Part shown: positions 6,866 through 14,112 of the stretch, piece after piece
Layout: every line of letters begins with the position of its first letter
Position numbering within the stretch: position 1 is the stretch's first letter
Assembly (NCBI GenBank): GCA_934149165.1
Contig: CAKPDY010000026.1
Coordinates: forward strand, 1 to 21,795
Source of the DNA: an uncultured Clostridia bacterium
Lineage (GTDB): Bacteria; Bacillota; Clostridia; TANB77; CAG-508
Length of the DNA stretch: 21,795 nt
Direction of reading: 5' to 3'
Program-made: the position numbers and the translations under genes
Notes under the pieces: model-generated
The model's input: only the letters and a program-made list of their open reading frames with translations
Database searches by the model: none
Told to the model about the DNA's origin: nothing

Positions 6866-6953
6866 TTATTGGCTTATTTACTTCTATTTGAACTCTATTA
6901 GCCCTATATCCATCTTTTATTTCTCTTAAGTTTGTTTTTATCTATAAGCGATA

Positions 6954-6980
6954 CTAAAAGCCCTCTAATACCAGAGAGCT
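6954..6980 (-). terminator. Terminator of ytxC
   Basis: Minus strand AGCTCTCT, loop GGTATT, AGAGGGCT (6959-6980), then TTTTAGT. It lies 17 bp past the ytxC stop. Confidence 0.65.
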
Positions 6981-6996
6981 ACTATATATTATTAAT

Positions 6997-7842
6997 TTAA
7001 TGTACATTCAACAAACTAAAGGTTTTGCAAATATTACATTCTTTACATACTATTAACCTATTTCCGAAGATTAATTTCAAAGTTTCTACAAATTCATCTT
7101 CTTCTATAAGCTCATGTACTATAATTTTTTTTGGTAATAAATTAAGAAGTGCATTTAAACAATAATCTTTCGATGAAAATGAAATATCAGACAAGTATTT
7201 AGGTTGTTTCATTTCACTATTATATGCTAAAACATTTTGATTTTCATCTAATAGAATAGGATTTGATTCAGTATAAATTAAATGGATTATATTAGATTTA
7301 CTTTTTTGAGTAGCTATATAATTTTGCAATAATTCTATAAATTCTTTATATTCCTTATCTATTACAAATTTATTTACTGCTATATCTACCAATTCTTCTA
7401 ATAAAGATGTATATTCAAATAATCTAAAATTAACGAAACCATCTAGTATAAAAAACTTATTTTCTTTTACATATTCATACACACATATAAAAATTTTTTC
7501 TTTTCTATTTTCGTATTCTATAGTATCTTTTGAATTCAATAATTCTAAACAATTATTAAAAATTATTTTTTTCTCATTTGGTTCAAAATAAAAATAATCT
7601 GTATTAATAATTCTTTTTATATTATTATTTTCATAAAACTTTAAAATACATTGTGTTAATATGTTTGACATTTTATATATAAATATATCTTCATTTTTTC
7701 CATTATAATGTACTATTATATTTTTATAATATTTGAAGGAATTTTTTGATATATATGTGTTTTCTAAATCTATATTCATAAATTCATTTAGCAGATAATC
7801 TAATATAAGATTATTGTTATTTTTTATACAAAAAGATTTCAT
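6997..7842 (-). CDS. ytxC: YtxC-family putative sporulation protein
   Basis: 281-residue soluble protein matching the YtxC-like family, which is found in endospore formers; its biochemical role is unknown. The recognisable core is NKFFILDGFVNFRLFEYTSLLEELVDIAV (about 128-156) followed by VIDKEYKEFIELLQNYIATQ, and a C-terminal half with ILLDENQNVLAY and LLPKKIIVHEL. Family length is 270-300, so this is complete. An unusual feature is a C-terminal Cys-x2-Cys-x2-Cys cluster (C266, C269, C272). Ribosome binding site GGGG lies 10 nt before ATG 7842. It stands alone, with a terminator after it and a 114-bp gap before it. Its presence supports a spore-forming host. Confidence 0.85.
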   Translation of the reverse strand: MKSFCIKNNNNLILDYLLNEFMNIDLENTYISKNSFKYYKNIIVHYNGKNEDIFIYKMSNILTQCILKFYENNNIKRIINTDYFYFEPNEKKIIFNNCLELLNSKDTIEYENRKEKIFICVYEYVKENKFFILDGFVNFRLFEYTSLLEELVDIAVNKFVIDKEYKEFIELLQNYIATQKSKSNIIHLIYTESNPILLDENQNVLAYNSEMKQPKYLSDISFSSKDYCLNALLNLLPKKIIVHELIEEDEFVETLKLIFGNRLIVCKECNICKTFSLLNVH

Positions 7843-7956
7843 TCACTAATTTCCCCTTTCTTACATATGTATATTATCTACTAAAATTTGGTTAGATATA
7901 CATATATTATTCAAGTTAAGAAATTTGTGAAACTTGTTTTATATAAAATTTATATT

Positions 7957-8832
7957 TTAATTTAATTTAAATGGTACATTTTTTAATTTTATTATTTTAT
8001 TATCTAAATAAGATAATATATTTTTTTCATTATTAAAATTGAACTGTAAACTATAACTACACAATTGTTGTGTTTTTAATTTAAATTTTTTGTTAATTTC
8101 ATTTATACCATATTTGCCATCACCTAATATAGGATAACCAACATATGCCAAATGTGCTCTTATTTGATGTGTTCTTCCTGTATGTAATGTAACATCTAGC
8201 ATAGATATGTTTTTTTTATATTCTTTTTGTTCAACAACATATGATGTTACTATTTTTTTATATCCTTTTTGTTGTTTATTTGATATATATACCAATGATT
8301 TTTTGTTATCTTTAAATAAATATGCTTCTAGAGTTTGTTTCTCTTTTTTAGGAATTCCTACTACTATACATTTATAATGTTTAGTAATTTTATGGTTTTT
8401 AAAACTTTGTAATAATATTTCTAAACTTTGGTCATTTTTAGCAAATACAATAACACCTGTTGTATTTCTGTCTAATCTATGGCATGGTTCTACAAATTTA
8501 TATATTTTTTTTGCATACTGTTCTAATGAATTTTCCCCTGTTACCTCTATTCCATTTGGTTTGTTAAATACAACTATATTTTCATCTTCATACACAATTT
8601 CTATTTTTTTTGTTTTTTGTGATTTATATAAGAGTTCATCTACTATATAAATTTTAATTTCATCTCCTTCATATATAGTACAATTTTCTGAAATTTTTGT
8701 ATTATTAATTCTTATATCTTTTTTTCGTATTGCTTTGTTAAATGTATTATTATTTAATCCATCAAAGTTTTCAAATAGGAAATTGCTTAATTTTTTTTCG
8801 TTATTTTTTTTATTTACTATTAATTCTTTCAT
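7957..8832 (-). CDS. RluA-family pseudouridine synthase
   Basis: Converts uridine to pseudouridine in rRNA or tRNA; the target cannot be told from sequence. 291 residues: an S4-like RNA-binding domain at about 1-65 (KAIRKKDIRINNTKISENCTIYEGDEIKIYI), then the catalytic domain with NIVVFNKPNGIEV, motif II CHRLDRNTTGVIVFAK with catalytic D121, and motif III DVTLHTGRTHQIRAHLAYVGYPILGDGKYG. Length and domain order fit the RluC/RluD branch. Three or more paralogues are usual in Firmicutes, so no specific symbol is given. It is transcribed divergently from the glycosyltransferase, with a promoter at 8841-8869. No good terminator was seen before ytxC. Confidence 0.92.
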   Translation of the reverse strand: MKELIVNKKNNEKKLSNFLFENFDGLNNNTFNKAIRKKDIRINNTKISENCTIYEGDEIKIYIVDELLYKSQKTKKIEIVYEDENIVVFNKPNGIEVTGENSLEQYAKKIYKFVEPCHRLDRNTTGVIVFAKNDQSLEILLQSFKNHKITKHYKCIVVGIPKKEKQTLEAYLFKDNKKSLVYISNKQQKGYKKIVTSYVVEQKEYKKNISMLDVTLHTGRTHQIRAHLAYVGYPILGDGKYGINEINKKFKLKTQQLCSYSLQFNFNNEKNILSYLDNKIIKLKNVPFKLN

Positions 8833-8840
8833 ATATTTAC

Positions 8841-8869
8841 ATTATATACTTTTTATTAGCCGAAGTCTA
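8841..8869 (-). promoter_or_regulatory. Promoter of the pseudouridine synthase gene
   Basis: Minus strand TAGACT (8864-8869), 17-bp spacer, perfect TATAAT (8841-8846), 9 bp before the start codon at 8832. The untranslated leader would be very short or absent, and no strong ribosome binding site is visible before the ATG. Confidence 0.6.
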
Positions 8870-8902
8870 GCATTTTTTAGTTTAATATGCTATTATATTA
8901 CT

Positions 8903-8965
8903 AAAATAGTTACTAGTCACCCTCTAAATTATAGGGTAGGCTATTTTAAGGCTAACTAGTACCCT
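8903..8965. other. Structured intergenic region with alternative pairings
   Basis: In the divergent gap, AAAATAG (8903-8909) complements CTATTTT (8941-8947) around an inner ACCCT/AGGGT stem (8919-8923, 8933-8937). The same AGGGTA (8933-8938) can instead pair with TACCCT (8960-8965). ACTAGTCACCCT and ACTAGTACCCT are near-direct repeats (8912-8923, 8955-8965). The two folds exclude each other. It could be a leader structure for the glycosyltransferase or a degraded repeat. Confidence 0.4.
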
Positions 8966-9034
8966 TAAAAAATACATATGATATATAAATGTAACAATAA
9001 AACCCAAAAAAATGAAAGGAATGATATTAAAATA

Positions 9035-9994
9035 ATGGAAACTAAAAAACTAATAACAATCCTAATTCCAGCATATAATGAACAAGAAGTTTTATTAATG
9101 CTATATGAAAGATTAAAAAATTTAATGAATTCAATTACAAACTACAACTTTGAAATACTATTTATAAATGATGGAAGTAAAGATAATACATTATCAATAA
9201 TCGAAGATTTACGAAAAAAGGATGAACGTATATGTTATTTAAATCTATCAAGAAACTATGGTAAAGAAACAGCAATGATAGCTGGTTTAGATTATTCTAA
9301 AGGTGATGCCGTAATTATAATAGATGCAGATTTACAAGACCCACCAGAATTAATCCCAGAAATGATTTCATATTGGGAACAAGGGTATGATGATGTTTAT
9401 GCTAAACGAAAATCAAGAAAAGGTGAAACATGGTTAAAAAAATTCACATCAAAAATGTATTATAAAACACTTCAAAGTGTTACAAAAATCGAAATTCAAA
9501 AAGATACTGGTGATTTTAGATTACTTGATAGACGTTGTGTTGAAGCATTAAAACAAATACGTGAATCACAAAGATATACTAAAGGATTATTTAGTTGGAT
9601 TGGCTATAATAAGAAAGAATTATTATATGATAGAGACCCTAGAGCTGCTGGAAACACTAAATGGAACTATAAAAAGTTAATAGATTTATCTATAGATGGT
9701 ATTACTTCATTTACAACTGCACCATTAAGATGGTCTGCAATAATTGGTATTATTATTTCTTTAGCAGGATTTATTTATATGTTAAAAGTTATTATAAAAA
9801 CATTAGTATATGGAGTAGATGTACCTGGATATGCCTCAACAATGGTAGTAATTTTATTTATAGGTGGTATTCAATTAATTTTCTTGGGTGTAATTGGTGA
9901 ATATTTAGGCAGAGCATTTTATGAAACCAAAAATAGACCATTGTATTTTGTAGATAAATATAATGAACAAAAAGAAACTAATATAAAAAAATAA
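9035..9994 (+). CDS. GT2 glycosyltransferase, DPM1/GtrB type, membrane-anchored
   Basis: Probably transfers a sugar from a nucleotide donor to undecaprenyl phosphate for envelope glycan modification. The 319-residue protein starts METKKLITILIPAYNEQ (GT-A fold); it has NDGSKDNT, the metal-binding DAD (97-99) in IIDADLQDPPELIPEM, TGDFRLLDRR, and the family motif around the helix SQRYTKGLFSWIGY. Two C-terminal TM segments follow (WSAIIGIIISLAGFIYML and TMVVILFIGGIQLIFLG) and end in GEYLGRAFYETKNRPLYFV. This is the GtrB/DPM/YkoT layout and length. ATG 9035 is chosen because an earlier in-frame ATG (8978) adds 19 residues unlike the family and has no ribosome binding site. The nearest AAAGGA is 14 nt upstream, rather far. 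It is the only plus-strand gene here. Confidence 0.9.
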   Translation: METKKLITILIPAYNEQEVLLMLYERLKNLMNSITNYNFEILFINDGSKDNTLSIIEDLRKKDERICYLNLSRNYGKETAMIAGLDYSKGDAVIIIDADLQDPPELIPEMISYWEQGYDDVYAKRKSRKGETWLKKFTSKMYYKTLQSVTKIEIQKDTGDFRLLDRRCVEALKQIRESQRYTKGLFSWIGYNKKELLYDRDPRAAGNTKWNYKKLIDLSIDGITSFTTAPLRWSAIIGIIISLAGFIYMLKVIIKTLVYGVDVPGYASTMVVILFIGGIQLIFLGVIGEYLGRAFYETKNRPLYFVDKYNEQKETNIKK

Positions 9995-9999
9995 ATTTA

Positions 10000-10043
10000 A
10001 TCCATTAACTATTTTGTTATATAATAGTTAATGGATATTTTTT
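10000..10043 (+). terminator. Terminator of the glycosyltransferase gene (possibly bidirectional)
   Basis: Perfect 14-bp stem ATCCATTAACTATT / AATAGTTAATGGAT (10000-10013, 10023-10036) with a 9-nt loop, then TTTTTT at 10038-10043. The convergent rhodanese gene ends at the T run, so its minus-strand transcript meets the same stem. Confidence 0.88.
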
Positions 10044-10383
10044 AATAAACTTCTTCTATTCCTCCTTCTAAAGTATATATATTGTTATATCCCATTTTTT
10101 CCAATTTATATCCTGCCTTTTTGCTTCTTGAACCATGCTGACAATATAATATTATTATACAATTTTTATCATTTGTAATTTTTTCTATTTTTTCTTTTAT
10201 TTCTTGCATTGGAATATTAATTGCACCTTGTAAATGCTTATCTACATATTCATCTTCTGTTCTAACATCTATAAGAATAGCATTTTTATTTTCTTTAATA
10301 ATTTGCTTTAAAGTAACATAATTTATACTTTTGGCACAACTACGCATTAATCTTTTTTGTATTTTTGATATTATATTTTTCAT
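10042..10383 (-). CDS. Single-domain rhodanese-like protein
   Basis: Probable sulfurtransferase or sulfide carrier (113 residues). The rhodanese domain covers about 20-113: LIDVRTEDEYVDKHLQGAINIP (CDC25-like first motif) and the active-site loop CQHGSRSKKAG with catalytic C81, ending in YTLEGGIEEVY. The loop is six residues after the Cys (CQHGSRS), as in active sulfurtransferases. The N-terminal 18 residues are basic and not part of the domain. ATG 10383 is preferred over GTG 10395 because the ribosome binding site AGAAGG overlaps that GTG and sits about 10 nt from the ATG. It is monocistronic, with convergent and upstream terminators on either side. The sulfur acceptor is unknown. Confidence 0.88.
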   Translation of the reverse strand: MKNIISKIQKRLMRSCAKSINYVTLKQIIKENKNAILIDVRTEDEYVDKHLQGAINIPMQEIKEKIEKITNDKNCIIILYCQHGSRSKKAGYKLEKMGYNNIYTLEGGIEEVY

Positions 10384-10442
10384 ATGTTTCTTCACCTTCT
10401 TTAATTATTATATTCTCTATTTTTCATACAAAATTTTCACAC

Positions 10443-10486
10443 AAAAAAAGACACTATAATATATAATATTCATAATGTCTTTTTTT
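10443..10486 (-). terminator. Terminator of the HD-secD-secF operon
   Basis: A7-GACA and TGTC-T7 arms (10443-10453 and 10476-10486) enclose an AT-rich stem. The minus strand reads a GACATTAT/ATAGTGTC stem followed by TTTTTTT, beginning 4 bp after the secF stop. The symmetrical A/T flanks could let it work in both directions. Confidence 0.8.
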
Positions 10487-10489
10487 GTT

Positions 10490-11119
10490 TTATTTTTCTA
10501 ATAATTTTTTTTGTTTTTCAAACATACCTGTTAATACTGTTATAATTGTAATATATATAACTATTGCTACTGGTATTACTAATCTATTTATTGGAAATCT
10601 TGTTATTGCTATTATAGATATATATAATGCTTCTGCAATAATTGTTAAAATTATTGCCTGTGAAAGAACTTTTCCAATTCCAATTTTTCTAAATCTTATA
10701 GAAATATATACTAATATTAATGCTGTTGTTATTAACATTGGTACTATATATGGTTTTATTATATCTCTTAATCTATTACTTGGAATATAATGTACTTGAA
10801 TATCATCAACTGTATTATTTATTCCATATTTTTCATTTATTTTTGTATTTAAAGTATTTTTTTGTTCATCACTTATTTCATTTACTTTAATAACTAAATT
10901 ATCACTATATACACCTGCTTTTTGTATTTCAACACTTTTTTTAGGAAATACTTCATTAGTTATTTGCTTAATATCGTTAATATTAAAATCTTGTCCAATT
11001 TTTATATCTACCAAATTGTAATTTCTATAACATATATCAACATTAAATCCTAAAAATGTAATAATTATAATTCCTATAATAATTACAATTGCTAATCCTA
11101 CGAGAATTTTATTTTTCAT
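10490..11119 (-). CDS. secF: SecF-like protein, short and divergent
   Basis: Apparent SecF partner of the adjacent SecD, the pair that uses proton or sodium motive force to finish Sec translocation. 209 residues against a usual 290-320: TM1 (6-25), an extracytoplasmic P1-like domain (about 28-115), then TM2 (123-142), TM3 (153-172) and TM4 (179-199), ending FEKQKKLLEK. The conserved SecF motif at the end of TM4 (family form NDTxVIFDRIREN) is absent, and TM5-TM6 are missing. A terminator begins 4 bp after the stop, so the short form is not a fresh nonsense mutation. Identity rests on topology and position 20 bp after secD. Either it is a specialised reduced SecF or it has lost ion coupling. 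Confidence 0.7.
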   Translation of the reverse strand: MKNKILVGLAIVIIIGIIIITFLGFNVDICYRNYNLVDIKIGQDFNINDIKQITNEVFPKKSVEIQKAGVYSDNLVIKVNEISDEQKNTLNTKINEKYGINNTVDDIQVHYIPSNRLRDIIKPYIVPMLITTALILVYISIRFRKIGIGKVLSQAIILTIIAEALYISIIAITRFPINRLVIPVAIVIYITIITVLTGMFEKQKKLLEK

Positions 11120-11139
11120 ATCTTAATCCCTCTTTCAAA

Positions 11140-12498
11140 TTATTTACTTTTTACATTTGTTAAAATAGCTCTGGTTATAATATTATTAAATATTTCAAAT
11201 GTAATTATTCCCCAGAATATTACTATTCCAAAACAGCTAATTTCTAATACACTTCCAAATGCAATTACTGCAGACATAATAAATGCTGGAATTAACATTT
11301 TAGACATTTCAATTATTTCTTCTGTAAATATTTTAGAATTTATTTTTTCATTAGATAATAGCTTTATTAAATAAATAAATTGCAATATTAACATTATACC
11401 TATTGAAACAAATCCTGAAATTGACATTTGTGTATTTGTAAGTCTTATTATTAGCAATAATAATGAACCAAATCCTAATATTGTTACAGCAGATAAAATT
11501 CCTTTTAATTTATATTTAAATACTAAATATATAAACATTACTGTAAATATTACTGCAAATACAGAGATAATTCCATATTTGTTTATATTAGAATGTATAT
11601 CATTTGTATATTTAATTGAATATTTTACTGGTAAACTTCCGTTCTCTACTATATTTTTTATATTATTTGCTTCTTTTAATGTTGTATTTAAAGTTTCAGT
11701 ATCTGTTGTATAATCACCATATCTTAATGGTAATGTTCCATTTACTGCTACTTCTAAAAATTCTGATTCTTTCATACTACATATATTGCTTCCATCTATT
11801 GAAATTACAATATTATTTTCAGTTTCGTTTCCTTGTTCATCTTTTGGAATAACATAATTATTTTTCATTTCTTGAAATTTATTTTTAGCTTCTTTTGTAA
11901 ACTCTATATCTAGTTTTACAACAGAACCTATTCCATAACTTTTATATGAATCATCTATTCCAACTGTTATTTGTTTTATATTATTTTCATTTATAATTAC
12001 CTCATTAGTTTCACTAACTTTTACCTCTGTTTTTCCAACTACAAACATATTTTGTAAAACAGTTGTATCTGTATCACTTGGAACTTCTAATATAATATTT
12101 CCAGTTTTGCTATCAAATCTTGTAGCATATTGCTTTATATTAGCTGATTTTAATCTTTTTTCAAAAATTTCTTTAGATTTTTTATAATTATTTTCTGTAT
12201 AAATATTTTCTGCTTGTCCATTTTGTTCAGAATTTTGTTCTGAATTTTGATTAGAACTTTCTTCTGAATTTGCATTATTATTTTCTTCTGTTGTTTCTTT
12301 AGAAGTATCTTCTTCATCTTTTGCTACTTCTAATTTAATAATAGTATCAGTATCTAAATCCATTCCTAAAAGATATTCAGGTAAAACATTTTTCATAATG
12401 TTCTTATCTTTTACATATATTCCTCCTAATGAAATTAAGCATAATAATACCACAACCAATATTGCTAAAATTAATTTTAAAGAACCTTCTTTTTTCAC
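11140..12498 (-). CDS. secD: SecD-like protein, divergent, lacking the TM4 charged motif
   Basis: 452 residues from GTG 12498, chosen because GGGAGG lies 7 nt upstream; the ATG at 12513 overlaps that ribosome binding site. TM1 spans about 9-27. LLGMDLDTDTIIKLEV (43-58) replaces the family GLDLxGG motif. Residues 60-98 are an Asn/Glu/Ser low-complexity insert. The P1 domain follows with EIFEKRLKSANI, EVPSDTDTTVLQNM, and LDIEFTKEAKNKFQEM, ending LPVKYSIKY. Five to six C-terminal TMs follow. In TM4 the family consensus GMAVDANVIIFERIKEE is replaced by a purely hydrophobic GIMLILQFIYLIKLL, so the ion-coupling Asp is gone. It lies 17 bp after the HD gene and 20 bp before secF, so all three form one unit. 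Confidence 0.8.
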   Translation of the reverse strand: MKKEGSLKLILAILVVVLLCLISLGGIYVKDKNIMKNVLPEYLLGMDLDTDTIIKLEVAKDEEDTSKETTEENNNANSEESSNQNSEQNSEQNGQAENIYTENNYKKSKEIFEKRLKSANIKQYATRFDSKTGNIILEVPSDTDTTVLQNMFVVGKTEVKVSETNEVIINENNIKQITVGIDDSYKSYGIGSVVKLDIEFTKEAKNKFQEMKNNYVIPKDEQGNETENNIVISIDGSNICSMKESEFLEVAVNGTLPLRYGDYTTDTETLNTTLKEANNIKNIVENGSLPVKYSIKYTNDIHSNINKYGIISVFAVIFTVMFIYLVFKYKLKGILSAVTILGFGSLLLLIIRLTNTQMSISGFVSIGIMLILQFIYLIKLLSNEKINSKIFTEEIIEMSKMLIPAFIMSAVIAFGSVLEISCFGIVIFWGIITFEIFNNIITRAILTNVKSK

Positions 12499-12515
12499 TT
12501 TTATTCCTCCCATTT

Positions 12516-13175
12516 TTATAGTAATTTTGTATCATTGATAATTAATTCAAACCATATATTTAAATATTTTGCCGCGTGTTTGCTCATCATAGTTCTATCC
12601 ATAAATATTTCAAAATAATTTAATACTGGTGAAATTTTTGTATCAATTGTTAAATTTAAAATTACCTTTCTGTTTTCTTTTGAAATTGAAAAATCTGCAT
12701 TAGTTACAGCATAATTAACTTTATCATGTTTATCAAAAGTTGATAAATTAGTATTTACAACTCTATCTCTATGCACATCAGATTTATCTGCTAATATTAA
12801 AGCAGCTGAAATGTCACTAACAGCAGTTCCAGTTTTTTCATCATGATTTCCTATAGCCATCATTATTTCAGTTCTATTTTTCACGTTCATTCCCATATCC
12901 TTTAAAATTTGATATGCAAGAATTGCTCCTGAATGTGCATGATCATTTCTATTTACACAATTACCTATATCATGTAAAAAACCTGCTATTTTAGCCAATT
13001 CAACTCTTTGGCTATCATACCCTAGTATTTCTAAAACAGCACCTGCTCTTTTTGAAACAATTCCAATATGTCTGAATGAATGCTCTGTGTATCCTAATGC
13101 ATTTAATTGTTCTTGTGAACTTAGAATTAATTGCTGAACTTCCGGATTTTTCTTAATGTCTTCTAAAGTTATCAT
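12516..13175 (-). CDS. HD-domain phosphohydrolase family protein
   Basis: Metal-dependent phosphohydrolase of unknown substrate (219 residues). Metal ligands are recognisable: H36 (SFRHIGIV), H68-D69 (GFLHDIGN), H79/H81 (DHAHSGA), H111-D112 (GNHDE) and D130 (ILADKSDVHRDRV). The C-terminal 70 residues form a separate sheet-like region with no recognised motif. Ribosome binding site GGAGG lies 7 nt before ATG 13175. It is the first gene of the unit with secD and secF, and HD proteins of this type are a frequent neighbour of secDF in Clostridia. A nucleotide or phosphoprotein substrate is possible, but neither can be inferred here. Confidence 0.85.
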   Translation of the reverse strand: MITLEDIKKNPEVQQLILSSQEQLNALGYTEHSFRHIGIVSKRAGAVLEILGYDSQRVELAKIAGFLHDIGNCVNRNDHAHSGAILAYQILKDMGMNVKNRTEIMMAIGNHDEKTGTAVSDISAALILADKSDVHRDRVVNTNLSTFDKHDKVNYAVTNADFSISKENRKVILNLTIDTKISPVLNYFEIFMDRTMMSKHAAKYLNIWFELIINDTKLL

Positions 13176-13199
13176 ATTATTCCTCCATTTACTTTTTAA

Positions 13200-13228
13200 A
13201 TTTTATATTAATTTTATAAAAATATCAA
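13200..13228 (-). promoter_or_regulatory. Promoter of the HD-secD-secF operon
   Basis: Minus strand TTGATA (13223-13228), 17-bp spacer, TAAAAT (13200-13205), about 25 bp before the start codon at 13175. The predicted transcript has a short leader. Confidence 0.6.
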
Positions 13229-13261
13229 CTATTTTTGTAAAATAATTAATATTTTTTATAA

Positions 13262-13645
13262 CTACTTTTTAATGTTAACTCCAATTATTCCTCCAACACC
13301 TCCAACAATAATTCCTATTCCTATTATTATTAGACAATTTGCATTAACTGTAAAACCAGTAATAGCAATACTAGATAAAATATACAAACTTGCAATATAT
13401 AATCCTCCAACACATAATCCATTTACTATTCCGTTTTTCTTTATTTTCATACTACTGACTGAACTTCCTATTAATATACTTATTGCTGTTATTGTAATTA
13501 TAACAGGTTTTATAGTACTTTCTTGAATATTAGTATTTACAAGCACTACTGCATATATAAATATACAAATTAAACTTAATATTAATGACAAAATATATCC
13601 TTTTGCTATATAAGCAAAATTACTATTTTTATCTAAACCTCCCAT
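13262..13645 (-). CDS. TIGR04086-type small membrane protein
   Basis: 127-residue integral membrane protein of unknown function, matching the TIGR04086/YrzE-like family common next to yajC and secDF in Clostridia. Four hydrophobic segments can be seen: YILSLILSLICIFIYAVVL, IITITAISILIGSSVSS, GGLYIASLYILSSIAIT, and CLIIIGIGIIVGGVGGIIGV. A conserved basic turn MKIKKNGIVNG lies between TM2 and TM3. Ribosome binding site AAAGG is 10 nt before ATG 13645. The long hairpin terminator at 13721-13797 separates it from yajC, so it is probably its own transcript or read-through from yajC. Confidence 0.78.
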   Translation of the reverse strand: MGGLDKNSNFAYIAKGYILSLILSLICIFIYAVVLVNTNIQESTIKPVIITITAISILIGSSVSSMKIKKNGIVNGLCVGGLYIASLYILSSIAITGFTVNANCLIIIGIGIIVGGVGGIIGVNIKK

Positions 13646-13720
13646 ATATTTTCAACCTTTTCCTTTCCTTATATATTATTCTTTATACTAATATTATTGT
13701 TTTATAAAATATTTTAGAAC

Positions 13721-13797
13721 AAAAAAAAGAGTATATAAAATTATTTTTAGTAAATAACTATACTTTTGTTATTTACTAAAAATAATTTATTATACTC
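13721..13797 (-). terminator. Strong long-stem terminator after yajC
   Basis: A perfect 21-bp stem (13738-13758 with 13768-13788, loop 9 nt), a 2x2 internal loop, then a further 7-bp stem GAGTATA/TATACTC (13729-13735, 13791-13797), followed on the minus strand by eight T (13721-13728). It ends the tgt-WG-yajC transcript. Confidence 0.9.
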
Positions 13798-13812
13798 ATA
13801 TATATTTTTTAT

Positions 13813-14082
13813 TTAATAAATATTCCTATCATCAATTCCAGCTACTGCCCATTTTTCAATAGACAAATTTATTTTATCTGGATTAGTTTGCAAAATTATT
13901 CTATCTTCTAATATTTGTATTACAATTCCTGTTAATCCTGAATATGTAACTACTTTATCTCCTATTTTTAAATCATCTTGCATTTTTTTTATCTTTTTAT
14001 TTTGTTTACTATTAGAAATTTGTACAAAATAAAATACAATTAAAATAAATATCGTGCAAATTATAAATTTTATATATTCCAT
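13813..14082 (-). CDS. yajC: Preprotein translocase subunit YajC
   Basis: Small accessory subunit of the SecDF-YajC complex (89 residues, normal size). One N-terminal TM (about 4-22, IKFIICTIFILIVFYFVQ) is followed by the basic KQNKKIKKMQDDLKIGDKVVTYSGLTGIVIQILEDRIILQT, the conserved YajC fold region. ATG 14082 follows GGAG at 7 nt. It lies 30 bp after the WG-repeat protein gene and 168 bp before the TIGR04086 gene. The secD/secF genes are 1.3 kb further on, in a separate unit. Confidence 0.93.
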   Translation of the reverse strand: MEYIKFIICTIFILIVFYFVQISNSKQNKKIKKMQDDLKIGDKVVTYSGLTGIVIQILEDRIILQTNPDKINLSIEKWAVAGIDDRNIY

Positions 14083-14112
14083 ACTTCTCCTTCATTTAGA
14101 TTAAAATAGACA

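Noticed and set aside
7861..7912. AT-rich inverted repeat before ytxC (ATATGTAT / ATACATAT)
   Set aside because: A/T-only arms with a bulge are expected by chance in this composition, and no T run or promoter fits it.
8978..9034. Upstream ATG adding 19 residues to the glycosyltransferase
   Set aside because: No ribosome binding site before it, and the added residues do not resemble the family start.
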